NCBI GenBank assembly: GCA_032718475.1
Contig: JAUCBJ010004308.1
Location: 1-46,422, forward strand
From: Nemertoderma westbladi
Taxonomy: Eukaryota > Xenacoelomorpha > Nemertodermatida > Nemertodermatidae
DNA length: 46,422 nucleotides
Direction: 5' to 3'
Part shown: piece by piece, positions 37,901-43,269 of the stretch
How the letters are laid out: each line of letters starts with the position of its first letter
How positions within the stretch are numbered: the first letter of the stretch is position 1
Position numbers and translations under genes: made by a program
Notes under the pieces: generated by a model
The model's database searches: none
What the model saw: the letters and a program-made list of their open reading frames with translations, nothing else
What the model was told of the DNA's origin: nothing

Positions 37901-40900
37901 CAATATATAATGCAATACGATTACGGATTTCCATTTAATTTAACTTTCATTACAATATGAACTTGATTATCGAGATTACAATATAAGATTCATTAAAGTA
38001 AATGATAATTATTTCACTGTAGGACTAGTTAATATTTTAATTTTTGTTTCTTCATTTAGTTTATTCTGAATGTTTGTTTGCATCTTATCGACACCGTCAG
38101 AAATTATATTTCTAACACCAATAATAGTTAGTAAATGATAAGAATTGGGAATTTAGAGCTAAAATAAAATAAATATATAGAAAATGACTATTTTATTGGC
38201 TATTACTATTGCAGTTGCATTAAAGAAGATGATTGTCCTTGTTCATACAACGGTATTGAATATGGTAGTGGTGAAACTCTTGTTAACGACTGTAACATTT
38301 GCGAATGTAAGGCTGGTAAATGGAGCTGTACTGAAAATCATTGCAAGGGTAAGTAATATATTTTAAGGAAATTAAATTATTAAATAATGGGTATGAATGC
38401 GTAGTTTTTACCTAATTTTCATATACAGCCGTTGATGTGTTTATCACCGTGTTTTATTTTATGTAAAATTTCTTCGGACGTTAGGCCAGGTATTACGCAC
38501 AAAGTCTGTCGACTTATTTCCAGTGGGGTCCCCCCAGAGGGAACTCCAGTACTCATTTAGCTACCACTTAAGGATGCAAAGCAGAGAGATGCGCCCGGGC
38601 TGGTCCCTTCAAAGTATTTGTGCCGAAACGAAAACTGCCCTGGCCCATGTGAGGATCGAACCCACGACCTACTTTAGATGTTAATTTAATGCAACCACTA
38701 CACCAAGGTGGAACCAATTTTTTTGGCCTGAAGAGAAAACAAGACTATTAAATCTTTCTTAGATTACTTAATTATTATTACGTTGATTAGTAATGTAGTT
38801 TGAAGTGTTATTTATTTCTTATTAACAATTTGCTTTTTTAAGATGTTTGTTCCATAACCGGTGTGCATTACGAGACGTTCGATAAACGACTATACAGTTT
38901 CGCTGGACGATGCAGCTACACTCTTCTAACGGATCGCGTTGGCGGTTCCTTGAGCAACCAGTTCAACATCATGGTCAACAACGAGGAATGTAGAGCCCCG
39001 CCCAAGAAATGCAGGTTAATATTTTATAATATTAATAAAAACAGAGACCAGGAAACACTTGGTAAAAAAAATAAAGTTTAAAGAATCGTATCTAATGTAT
39101 AATTAATTCGGTAAGTGAAAGTCGTCGAGCCATTAATATCTATAAATACAAAGAACAACAACTAATAAATTGTGTCAACTAGAATTTATCGCGAAAATAA
39201 GAGTAAGCAAAGTTTATAAGTTTGATAGATAAAATATCGGGAAATTGAAATTAATAATTTTTTACAGCCGTGACATCGAAATATTGATAGAAAACGATCA
39301 GCTAATTCTGTATCCTGGGTTCAAGATATCGCTGAATGGACGATCTATTAGCGCCGACACCGTACGGAAATCGTTGGTTTCCACGACCCACATAACAGTC
39401 GAAAGAATAACCAGTTTGTATCAAAAGGTTTGTTTCGTATTCAGTTATTAATTTAAACTTAATTGTCGTTGAATTAGGAAACAATTAGGCCTGCTAAGTT
39501 TACATAAACAAATCAATGTAAACACCGCTCTGGTGGCAACAGAGACCCACAGCGCAACCATGTCATAAATTCAATCTCGATATAGAGAATGATTCCTGGG
39601 GCTTCTGTTTCACGATGACTGAGATTCCTTCCTAGTTTCTGTTGGACTCGCAAACCTATATACTGTGGACTCATACCCCACTGGGGGGGGGGGGGGGGGG
39701 GGGGGGGAATTACAAGGCCCATTACTCGAGTTACATTTCCATTTCTGCATGGTCGCATTTGCCCGTCGCGCATGGAATCCTGGGGAACGCCCCGCACTCT
39801 CAACTGTGCAGCATCGCGAATGCTGGCCAGTTCTGAGCGCTCATCACAGACATGGCGCATTCCGAGGACTAGATCCTGGAGCAATTTATCACCGGGTTTA
39901 GTGATAAGGATGACACTGAACAGCTCCTCCAGCTACGATGTGATAAAACCCACGGCTATGCCCTTGATAACACTTAGTCAGTTTGGATGGCCCGAAAGGA
40001 TGCAGTCACACTCACCTTTCCACCTGTTTTAGAAGACTTCGATCATTTTCATCGTACAATTTTATTATCACATAAGTCTTGCTTAATGTTTGCCTAACGT
40101 TTTAACATCAGATATAAATCAGCTAGCGCGGCGTATGACCCTCCTGTAATGGGAGCTTGAGATATATTGGCTTACTAGACTCGGGCTGGTTATGTATCAT
40201 TCAATTGTTTCTCGTTGTACAATTCCTAACAATTATGTTCACTTAAAGTATAGTATTAACAGTTCCGTTTCAGGTGTTGTGTTCTAGATAATAAACAGGT
40301 CTTTGTCTTAAAGTAATTACAATAGATTGTTAATACGAATTATAGTGTTCACACCCTTTAGTGGCATAGTATTATGATCCGGCTTAAATACACTCTGAAC
40401 ACTGACTTGAGGCAATTTGTTCATGAATGAGTAGACCGACTCACACACGTTTGGGCTATCTGATAACATATGTTCTCTCTCATACACACCAATTGATTGT
40501 AAACCGAGACTGCTAATTAACCGCCCTTAGCTTACTGATTGTAAACCGAGACTGCTAATTAACCGCCCTTAGCTTGCCTTGTTAATTAAATAGAAATATA
40601 AACAAGTTCGAAGATATGCGATATTAATGTTGCAGAATCTCCATATCATTACCAAATTGACCATCAAATATAACAAATCAATAGGTGCAACAGTAAGTCC
40701 GTACAATTCAGGTATTTCAACACAGTAGCACCACTACCAGTACTACGGTAATTAATTATCCTCAGATAATTCTCAATATTCTAAGACGGATGTTAATGGC
40801 AAACGTCCTTCTGCTATTAGCAAAGCAGAATAATACTGAACAAAGAAATCTCAAAACTGGTATAAAACTAAAATGGCTTCCAGAATCGAGTGGCGGGGTG

Positions 40901-42980
40901 TTTTTTTGTAAAAACAAGAGGAAACGGTCGAAATGGCGGGTTTAAGTAAGCGCGGGAAGGCAATTTTGAAAATCGGCTGTGATTGGCTGCTACATATCTG
41001 ACGTCATTACGCAGTGCTCTGATAATTTTTATCTTGGTTTCTATGGAGATAGATTTTCAATCGATACAAATACACATTTAATCTCAATCATTTCACACGT
41101 GGCTTATATTAATTGAAAGCGGAGAGTCTTGCGCGTCTTTTGGCACTACAATTAATTACATTCATAAAGGGGAAGATTGATAAAATGCTGTTTACAATTA
41201 CAAACTAGACAGATTGCCTGACCGGTATGTAAGAACTCAGCCTATTTCAGTATCTGAGTATTGCAGGTTTACTTCATTAAGTAGGATTTACCGTTGACCG
41301 GTACACATTTTTAATATTCAAGTAGCCTACTGCCAATTATTACTGTATTATAGTACCGGCTGACCGGTACACACAAAAAGCACACCCCGCCACTCGATTC
41401 AGAGCACCTTGTTACCCCTTATTCGATTGTTTCTAGCCCAACAATTTTTTCGCGCACCAACCCTATTTAGAATCTCAGAATTCTGTAGAACTATGCACCA
41501 TGGTGATTGATATAGCACCTTCCAATCAGAAAGCTTAGTTGCCGTATTGTTTACTAGTAGAACAGTGCGAATGAAATAAAAAGGGCTCTTATTGGCCAAA
41601 TTCCAACCACTAAGGAGAGAAATTAATACCAAAAATGAACACGTCAGGGCGTGTGGCTTTTATAAATCTTACCCATACGTCATCAGTTTGATAAGCCTTA
41701 TCTAAACATTCAATTAGCTCTATGGGTTTGGAGTAGAACAGCGTATTGCTTATATAATGAGCGTTTTTAGTAGCAAATGTTTAACACCACCACTCCACTA
41801 TAGTGGTGCCGATCCAACTACACCCATAAACGATTAGATAATCTCAACTAAACACCTTAACAGCACCGATGCTGATGGTGATACATATCCATTATACCAT
41901 CAATAACATGACTCCTCCAACCTCAGGCACGCCCTGACAACGAACACGAACAACAGAAACCCCAGAAAAGGGTTTCCGTCGATACGGGAGGAATAGCCCA
42001 AATCAAATGACACGTCCATAATGACATCCTTAAACAGTATTTCAAGGAACAATGTTACCTGAAGGTTGTTAACGCATCATCTTCCTTGGTCCAGATCCCC
42101 GTTTATCCCAGATCCACTGAGATGTGAAACCAAGCAGTTCCCCCACAGTTCCCGTTCGGATCACCCATCAATCATGGCCTTCAGGAATACCTCCCGCTAT
42201 GGTGGCAGGTCACTACATCAATGACCGCCACTGATGGACGACTACATGGATAGCCAGGAGAGTGGATGGGTTAGAATTTTGCAGCACACACGCCATTGTA
42301 CCCCATTATTGTTAAGTTCAGTGAACCTTAACCCGATATCATACTCTCACCCCCCCCCCCCCCCCCCCCCTTTCGTGTCAAATCCCCCTCACCCCCGATC
42401 CGTTCACCGACCGTTCACCGAACCCCCAAAACCCCTCTAGCACCGTACAAACTCGGCCTGGATGCATAAATCACCCCACCGAATAGCTACTGCAGTAGCG
42501 ATTACAAATAAACAAAGACACCAAACTACAGTATACCACAAAAAAAACCCAACCCCCTCTCCACCAGAGATAGGTGCAGGTTTACTGCTATCACTTAAAG
42601 CATCGAACATAATCACGTCACTTGGCATCTTGAGTCTTATGGTATTTATATTATCATTCCATGATATGAGGTGTCATACACTAATTAATCAAATAATTAG
42701 CAACGATTCGCAAATTAATTTAGTTAATTTTTGTGTTAATGGATTATCCCGTCTTCTGCAAGGATGATATTATAAATTGTCATATGAATAATTAACACAT
42801 TCTGACACAGATACTGAGTTTATTTGAATGTGTAAAATATATATTTTTTTAATTTAATTTGTTTCCAGATATCTCTGAGTAACGGCGTTGATATCTATTG
42901 GACCGGTCTCAATCGGGTACATATATGGGCACCTGGTAGATTATTCAACCAAACTGGCGGTTTATGTGGTACTTTCAATG
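7899..42980 (+). CDS. Spliced gene: sushi x3, VWD-C8-TIL-E, VWD (14 internal exons, both ends outside)
   Basis: Gene-level entry for the 14 exons listed below. Exon phases in order are 1-2, 2-2, 2-1, 1-2, 2-1, 1-2, 2-0, 0-1, 1-1, 1-2, 2-1, 1-2, 2-0 and 0-1. Every junction agrees with its neighbour. The joined 2361 bases contain no stop, and all introns begin GT and end AG. The module order after the sushi domains matches a VWF-type D assembly followed by the start of another. Known relatives with VWD-C8-TIL units include VWF, gel-forming mucins, hemocytin, SCO-spondin, zonadhesin and otogelin; I cannot assign orthology. Such proteins are secreted, disulfide-rich and often multimeric. Neither start codon nor stop lies in the window, and an upstream exon ending in phase 1 is expected before 7899. 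Introns total about 32.7 kb, mostly repeats. Confidence 0.85.
7993..8149. other. Start of intron 1
   Basis: Intron 1 runs 7993-11129 (3137 bp). This first part is AT-rich with no recognised element. Confidence 0.5.
8150..8370. repeat. Minisatellite of 21-bp units (about 10 copies)
   Basis: Units of the form TGCACGAAATACTAACACGT with variation at several positions (TGCATGAAAT, CGCACGAAAA). The 21-bp period gives open frames with a 7-residue repeat on both strands, which I treat as by-products. The array lies about 70 bp from the end of a dispersed repeat at 8437. Confidence 0.9.
8437..9028. repeat. Dispersed repeat, copy A (inverted relative to 27846-28430)
   Basis: About 590 bp whose reverse complement is found at 27846-28430 with moderate divergence. 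Shared landmarks: TTAGGACTTCTTACTGTAA, ATCGACGCAGCTCAACC, CTCATGAGGGCCTAGTAAGC, and GTAGGCCTATACATA. The two copies lie 18.8 kb apart in introns 1 and 10. No protein coding seen. Element class unknown. Confidence 0.85.
8947..9102. repeat. Inverted repeat able to form a hairpin
   Basis: The left arm (8947-9001: CGTTCTTCTTCTTCATCACC ... AAATCAGCGGAAAAATGGA) pairs with the right arm (about 9047-9102: TCCATTTTCCCGCTGATTTT ... GGTGATGAAGAAGAAGAACG). Arms are about 55 bp with few mismatches around a 45-bp loop. It sits at the end of repeat copy A; copy B has only one arm. Confidence 0.85.
9450..9765. repeat. 17-bp satellite (about 18 copies)
   Basis: Near-perfect tandem copies of TATAGCTATACAGTAAG. 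Each unit contains the perfect palindrome TATAGCTATA. Very low divergence between copies suggests recent expansion or ongoing homogenisation. The CAGTAAGT part resembles a 5' splice site lacking one G. Confidence 0.95.
10127..10430. mobile_element. GC-rich MITE nested in the TIR element
   Basis: Ends TTAAGGCCATGATACACCAC and its inverted partner GTGGTGTATCATGGCCTTTAA. Both ends show TTAA, consistent with a TTAA (piggyBac-like) or TAA (Harbinger-like) target; the family is not decided. The interior is strikingly GC-rich (GAGCGGCGAGCGGCAGCGGC, GCGGCCGC) and carries two full and one partial tandem copy of a roughly 75-bp segment at the left end. The right end has only one copy of the GC-rich end sequence. 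Confidence 0.75.
11130..11354 (+). CDS. Exon 2: second half of sushi 1 and first half of sushi 2
   Basis: Strong polypyrimidine tract and acceptor (CTTTTTTTGCAG), donor GGCAG|GTTGGC. Phase 2-2, 225 bp. It starts GCKFECKAGF, the GCxxxCxxGF heart of a sushi domain, and closes it with VWSPPLDSLYC. A second domain opens at NGCEEEPTADVSVTKKC. The tandem sushi modules therefore share this exon, and introns split each module at the same place. Confidence 0.8.
11355..12464. other. Intron 2 with a small TIR element
   Basis: 1110-bp intron. Apart from the inverted-repeat element at 11967-12218 I see no other feature. Confidence 0.6.
11967..12218. mobile_element. MITE-like element with 21-bp inverted ends
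   Basis: Left end AATTGGGGTGTCGTTTCAGC (11967 on) and right end GGCTGAAACGACACCCCAAT (to 12218) are inverted repeats around an AT-rich 210-bp interior without coding potential. The sequence CAAACAGTAC occurs on both sides (about 11947 and 12227), outside the ends. Superfamily not determined. Confidence 0.7.
12465..12646 (+). CDS. Exon 3: second half of sushi 2
   Basis: Acceptor TTTACTCACAG, donor GTG|GTGAGT. Phase 2 in matches exon 2, phase 1 out matches exon 4. It begins ICVYYCKHNS (compare CxYxC of sushi domains) and contains YVYMC, a Trp at TNYWNKS, and the closing FIDNTC before a basic stretch CRKKGSG. The frame has no stop over 182 bp although the surrounding DNA is rich in stops. Confidence 0.72.
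12900..14062. mobile_element. Candidate element with G-rich inverted ends
   Basis: The left end GGGGGGCGTTCATAAAGTAT (12901 on) is imperfectly inverted at the right end (ACATATTTTACGAACCCCCC, to 14062). The interior holds G-rich stretches and a 20-base poly-G run. No transposase seen. It lies wholly within intron 3 (12647-14482). Confidence 0.5.
13402..13421. repeat. Poly-G run (20)
   Basis: Uninterrupted run of 20 G. It interrupts an otherwise unremarkable open frame (13318-13533) that I do not call a gene. Confidence 0.95.
14120..14395. mobile_element. hAT-like MITE, copy 2
   Basis: 276-bp copy of the element at 904-1176, with the same ends (CCCATGTGAAGAATACCAGG; GTATTCTTCACATGGG) and interior landmarks (TTATTGTTTTGGTCAGATTC, CTGTAACCTGTG). 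The flanks CTATTCAT (14112-14119) and CTATTCGA (14396-14403) agree at six of eight positions, consistent with an aged 8-bp target duplication. Confidence 0.8.
14483..14630 (+). CDS. Exon 4: Asp/His-rich linker and first half of sushi 3
   Basis: Acceptor TCATTAAATAAG (weak pyrimidine tract), donor ATT|GTTAGT. Phase 1-2, exactly what exons 3 and 5 require. It opens with an acidic run (DDDHDSDDDDDNADHHDDGD) from a GAT/CAT-type simple sequence. Then PICVAPKKHDNEIVEC follows, the same Cys-x(11-13)-Cys opening seen in sushi 1 and 2, and it runs into LCSYRC of exon 5. The acidic run could bind divalent cations; this is inference. The simple-sequence origin makes this the least certain exon, but phases and the sushi pattern support it. 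Confidence 0.65.
14749..14915 (+). CDS. Exon 5: second half of sushi 3
   Basis: Acceptor ATATGTTTTTAG, donor AAGGA|GTAAGT. Phase 2-1. It encodes LCSYRCAYGFSYSNSS (CxYxCxxGF) and SYHYAC, then a Ser/Asn-rich tail ending NGTRNEC. NSS and NGT are possible N-glycosylation sites. A longer open frame in another phase (14739-15005) overlaps but is a shadow. The last 70 bp of the exon, plus the donor, are the founding unit of the tandem array that follows. Reading past the true donor meets TGA at once, so use of later donors would truncate the protein. Confidence 0.75.
14846..15229. repeat. Tandem array made from an exon tail plus its 5' splice donor
   Basis: Five units start at 14846, 14939, 15021, 15099 and 15176 (spacings 93, 82, 78, 77), each beginning ATGTCTAGTAACAC. 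Unit 1 is coding (tail of exon 5) and ends in its donor at 14916. Units 2-4 repeat the exonic part, the donor (GGAGTAAGTAAACC; GT at 14998, 15077, 15153) and about 20 intronic bases. Unit 5 is cut before the donor. Unit 1 has a 15-bp insertion (AATGAATGTACAAGG) that the others lack. Confidence 0.9.
15223..15366 (-). pseudogene. Fragment resembling a retrotransposon gag
   Basis: On the minus strand the frame reads VPLVLDAANYSTWKKEVALW then KTVTSLKQNQLGSAL. The x-Y-x-x-W-K-K-E-V-x-x-W-x-x-V-T-x-L form resembles gag segments of copia-type elements of invertebrates. Only about 45 residues remain, ending in the array next door. Tentative. Confidence 0.35.
15712..18380 (+). pseudogene. ORF1-like region of the retrotransposon
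   Basis: Open at first from an ATG at 15712 (MNSRKCPPKEAPLKRKGGKN, very basic start) to a TGA at 16009, and continuing in frame for about 20 codons beyond. Later there are only broken frames, then a 207-codon open stretch at 17757-18380 rich in Asn, Gln, Pro and Thr. No zinc knuckle, RRM or other domain is recognisable. The basic start and low-complexity body suit a nucleic-acid-binding ORF1 protein; that role is inferred from position before the endonuclease. Confidence 0.5.
18620..18990 (+). pseudogene. APE-type endonuclease remnant with a large internal deletion
   Basis: 18620-18870 encodes an N-terminal piece (GSLNTHGFSSNSTYIATLLK then GIREHWCDE, compare the N-x-HG-F...L-Q-E-H-W start of retroelement endonucleases). 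After a stop near 18871 the frame resumes with SDHTPLVATIQ at about 18945-18975, matching the SDHxPL end of the domain. The roughly 120-150 residues between, which should hold the catalytic Asp/His region, are missing. Confidence 0.6.
19082..20950 (+). pseudogene. Reverse transcriptase of the non-LTR element
   Basis: One frame from 19082 to 20812 is interrupted only by two TAA codons at 19913 and 19922. Motifs in order: SSYRPIVSINII (fingers), CQLDIESAFNSVEY (motif A, Asp present), GLKQGSLLSPTLLNLY (motif B), MVYADDFLLLS (motif C, YADD intact at 20378-20389), then a motif D-like SIEHSKTKWIW. A frameshift near 20800 moves the C-terminal part to another frame (LDAYCRKTLRGLLHLGSYIS). The catalytic residues survive, but the stops and frameshift make it inactive. 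Confidence 0.85.
21627..21937. other. End of intron 5
   Basis: Non-coding AT-rich DNA between the retroelement tail and exon 6. It contains a GCCTTTGCCTTTGGCTTTGC run at about 21710-21740 and ends in a good acceptor (GGTTTTTTCAG). Confidence 0.6.
21938..22199 (+). CDS. Exon 6: VWD1, first part
   Basis: Acceptor GGTTTTTTCAG, donor AAAGG|GTGAGT. Phase 1-2. It encodes ISHHCSVWGKGNYRNFQGQV, the CxxxGxxxYxxFxG start of a VWD domain. Then come a Cys-rich strand region (SECSFVLAKDCQSNDFTIQI), EQCEFKGNNSC, and SEKRETLDGKG leading into ITVNG of the next exon. NNS and NVT are possible N-glycosylation sites. A nearer GT at 22193 would give the wrong phase, so the GTGAGT at 22200 is chosen. A 116-codon open frame in another phase (21839-22189) is a shadow. 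Confidence 0.88.
22644..22656. repeat. Poly-G run (13)
   Basis: Thirteen consecutive G, preceded by other G-rich sequence. Confidence 0.95.
22655..23342. mobile_element. TIR-type repeat copy A, interrupted by a younger MITE
   Basis: From about 22838 to 23342 this is the reverse complement of 40883-41150 (landmarks GCCACGTGTGAAATGATTGA, GCACTGCGTAATGACGTCAG, ATGTAGCAGCCAATCACAG, CCGCCACTCGATTC). The other copy (40883-41399) shows inverted ends GAATCGAGTGGCGGGGTGT, so this is probably a mobile element. The left limit here is uncertain; ACCGGCTGACCGGTAT near 22674 matches the other copy. The homology of the end sequence continues to about 23415 (compare 41385-41467). Confidence 0.65.
22932..23164. 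mobile_element. hAT-like MITE inserted in the repeat above
   Basis: Ends GGGTCAGAGTAAAACGCGGA and the inverse TCCGCGTTTTACACCTACCC flank a 233-bp element. It is bracketed by the 9-bp direct repeat TTGAAAATC (22923-22931; 23165-23173). The related repeat copy at 41052-41060 carries a single GATTTTCAA, i.e. the unoccupied site. The interior contains TTATTGTTTTGGTTAAAATA and CACTGTAACCTGCTCCTTT, again the 84-bp array core. Confidence 0.85.
23416..23735. other. End of intron 6
   Basis: AT-rich, no element recognised. It ends with TTTTTTATTATCCACAG before exon 7. Confidence 0.6.
23736..23877 (+). CDS. Exon 7: VWD1, middle part
   Basis: Acceptor TTATTATCCACAG, donor TTCAG|GTGTGT. Phase 2-0. It encodes ITVNGEVVELPVSRGGFIVE then SGLGFSIMWDRRDMFTVQV. 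V-N-G-x-x-V-x-L-P is the typical VWD beta-strand signature and the IMWD...FTVQV stretch precedes the CGLCG motif of exon 8. Frame and phase fit both neighbours. Confidence 0.88.
24017..24164 (+). CDS. Exon 8: VWD1 end, CGLCG motif
   Basis: Acceptor GGTTTACTAG, donor TTTAG|GTGCAG (a GTTATT six bases later keeps the same phase). Phase 0-1. It encodes KLRDKLCGLCGSFK, the CGLCG motif of VWD domains; in VWF D1 and D2 the CGLC pair has been linked to disulfide-mediated multimer assembly. FADSW near the end is the usual closing motif of a VWD domain, leading to C8. Confidence 0.88.
24165..24866. other. Intron 8, nothing recognised
   Basis: 702-bp AT-rich intron with TTAATT-type runs near 24235-24270. 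No repeat family identified. Confidence 0.6.
24867..25127 (+). CDS. Exon 9: C8 domain
   Basis: Acceptor TTTCTCATTTAG, donor TGCG|GTGCGT. Phase 1-1, 261 bp. Nine cysteines. Visible signatures: NEFRQCRDLIHPAAFYAACE (F-x-x-C...P-x-x-F/Y...C), ECNSLEAYARECLKHG (the LCxxLxxYAxxC form) and VVLEWRS near the end, all characteristic of C8 between VWD and TIL modules. The exon is visibly more GC-rich than the surrounding introns. Several other frames are open across it and are shadows. Confidence 0.9.
25187..27640. repeat. 51/52-bp minisatellite made of copies of the exon-10 splice acceptor
   Basis: About 47-48 tandem units fill nearly all of intron 9 (25128-27640). A unit reads CACACACTTTATACCTTCTG, TAACTCTTCCCCTGTAG, then ATGTTGGTTGCTCC. 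The pyrimidine tract, CTGTAG and the bases after it equal the real acceptor and the first bases of exon 10 (CTGTAG|ACGTTGGTTGCTCC). Four unit types occur: TGTAGATGTTGG, TGTAGTCGTTGG, CTGTTGATATCGG and CATGTTGATATCGG. The last two have lost the AG. A 103-bp dimer period is clear from 25660 to 25969. Open frames on both strands follow from the 51-bp period and are by-products. Confidence 0.95.
27641..27794 (+). CDS. Exon 10: TIL domain
   Basis: The acceptor CTTCCCCTGTAG is chosen because phase 1 is required. The later CTCCCAG at 27657 would break the frame and remove the first Cys. Donor AAAAG|GTTAGA. Phase 1-2. It encodes CSQGSVYNECGSSCPQLC and then SCNSHECIDGCHCPKG, eight of the ten TIL cysteines with the CxxGCxCxxG signature; the rest come from exon 11. 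Its acceptor is the end point of the 51/52-bp array, so many similar acceptor sites precede it. Confidence 0.9.
27846..28430. repeat. Dispersed repeat, copy B
   Basis: Reverse-complement counterpart of 8437-9028, with point changes and small indels. It lacks the second hairpin arm. About 80 bp after its end the 15/17-bp array begins, as copy A also ends close to a tandem array. Confidence 0.85.
28512..37800. repeat. 9.3-kb array of 15- and 17-bp units
   Basis: About 600 units of ATTATTTATGTATAC (15 bp) mixed with ATTATTTATATATATAC (17) and ATTATTTATATATAC (15). No interruption by other DNA. The unit contains no stop in any + frame, so frames of up to 1641 codons exist; they are artefacts. 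Rare variants mark larger duplications: CATTGTTTATG occurs at 30739, 31032, 32875, 33153, 34633 and 34911; TTTAAGTATAC at 32583 and 36447. The distances 3894, 3879 and 3864 indicate a duplicated block of about 3.87 kb differing by single 15-bp units, with a third partial copy near 32.8-33.2 kb. Confidence 0.97.
38215..38348 (+). CDS. Exon 11: end of TIL and VWF E-like module
   Basis: Acceptor TTACTATTGCAG, donor AAGG|GTAAGT. Phase 2-1. It encodes CIKEDDCPCSYNGIEYGSGE then CNICECKAGKWSCTENHC. The CPC...Y..G......CNxCxCxxGxWxC form is the short E/VWC-like module that follows TIL in VWF and mucins. It restores the TIL cysteine count and closes the first D assembly. Confidence 0.9.
38468..38718 (-). 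mobile_element. tRNA-derived SINE in intron 11
   Basis: Read on the minus strand from about 38718: TGGTGTAGTGGTTG (38692-38705) is an A-box, and GGGTTCGATCC (38653-38663) a B-box, as in tRNA-type RNA polymerase III promoters. The body downstream (to about 38468) is not tRNA-like. There is no foldable cloverleaf with a CCA-ready acceptor stem, so this is a SINE and not a tRNA gene. The exact 3' end and target duplication were not resolved. Confidence 0.75.
38843..39014 (+). CDS. Exon 12: VWD2, first part
   Basis: Acceptor TGCTTTTTTAAG, donor TGCAG|GTTAAT. Phase 1-2, as exon 6. It encodes VCSITGVHYETFDKRLYSFA then GRCSYTLLTD, the CxIxGxHYxTFDxxxYxFxGxCxYxL start of a VWD domain, closer to the family norm than VWD1. 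It ends NNEECRAPPKKC. Confidence 0.92.
39268..39427 (+). CDS. Exon 13: VWD2, middle part
   Basis: Acceptor TAATTTTTTACAG, donor CAAAAG|GTTTGT. Phase 2-0, as exon 7. It encodes SRDIEILIENDQLILYPGFK, then ISLNGRSISADTVRKS and THITVERITSLYQK, the beta-strand region with an L-N-G turn. Confidence 0.88.
39683..39707. repeat. Poly-G run (25)
   Basis: Twenty-five consecutive G on the + strand within intron 13. Confidence 0.95.
40494..40577. repeat. 42-bp tandem duplication
   Basis: TGATTGTAAACCGAGACTGC starts at 40494 and again at 40536, each followed by TAATTAACCGCCCTTAGCTT. The two copies are nearly identical. Confidence 0.95.
40883..41399. mobile_element. TIR-type repeat copy B (unoccupied)
   Basis: Inverted ends GAATCGAGTGGCGGGGTGT (40883 on) and ACACCCCGCCACTCGATTC (to 41399). 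The interior matches copy A at 22838-23342 in reverse complement without the 233-bp MITE. Several ACCGG/CCGGT motifs lie in the right half. Outside the right end, 41400-41467 is also shared with copy A (CTAGCCCAACAATTTTTTCG). Confidence 0.75.
41468..42868. other. Intron 13, last part
   Basis: Non-coding. An inverted pair GTCAGGGCGTG (about 41643) and CACGCCCTGAC (about 41930-41940) bounds roughly 300 bp and could be a small MITE. A 21-base poly-C run is at 42350-42370. No exon recognised; it ends AATTTAATTTGTTTCCAG. Confidence 0.5.
42350..42370. repeat. Poly-C run (21)
   Basis: Twenty-one consecutive C, i.e. poly-G on the minus strand, in C-rich surroundings. Confidence 0.95.
42869..42980 (+). 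CDS. Exon 14: VWD2, GLCG motif
   Basis: Acceptor AATTTGTTTCCAG, donor CAATG|GTTAGT. Phase 0-1, as exon 8. It encodes ISLSNGVDIYWTGLNRVHIW, then FNQTGGLCGTFN. The motif is GGLCG, without the first Cys of CGLC found in VWD1. GLCGTFN forms occur in hemocytin- and SCO-spondin-type VWD domains. The protein continues beyond the window. Confidence 0.88.
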
Positions 42981-43269
42981 GTTAGTCACTTACAGCTATA
43001 CAGTTATTAAATAGTACAATTTATTTTAATGTAGTCTTACAAATATTAGAAAATACAAATATTACAATAATATACAATTACAAATTGCTTAGTCTCTAGA
43101 GTAAGTCTGTATTTACTTAGTCTCTAGAGTAAGTCTGTATTTACTTAATCTCTATTTATTATATATATCTATTCGACTCTGGAGCAATATAGACAATAAA
43201 TATATATAACACATATTTCTCCAAATATATACGGATGGAAGTGAAACAAGGACAACTTGTTTTCATAAA
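42981..43269. repeat. Start of the last intron with a short tandem repeat
   Basis: AT-rich intron start. From about 43088 to 43155 a 31-bp motif (TTAGTCTCTAGAGTAAGTCT, then GTATTTAC) is present two and a half times. Confidence 0.75.

Larger units (their letters stand above)
27795..38214. other. Intron 10 (10.4 kb), almost all repeat
   Basis: Holds repeat copy B (27846-28430), the 15/17-bp array (28512-37800), and an AT-rich end with no recognised feature (37801-38214). It is the longest intron seen here. Confidence 0.85.
39428..40882. other. Intron 13, first part
   Basis: Contains a 25-base poly-G run (39683-39707). A stretch around 39513-39900 is open on the minus strand (LVLGMRHVCDERSELASIRD) and may be part of an old mobile-element protein that I cannot name. 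A 42-bp tandem duplication is listed separately. Intron 13 runs 39428-42868. Confidence 0.5.

Noticed and set aside
38653-38705. tRNA gene on the minus strand
   Set aside because: A and B boxes are present, but the flanks do not form the acceptor and anticodon stems; a SINE head explains it.
39513-39884. Gene on the minus strand with a poly-Pro stretch
   Set aside because: The proline run is the translated poly-G tract and the rest matches no family I can name; at most an old element fragment.
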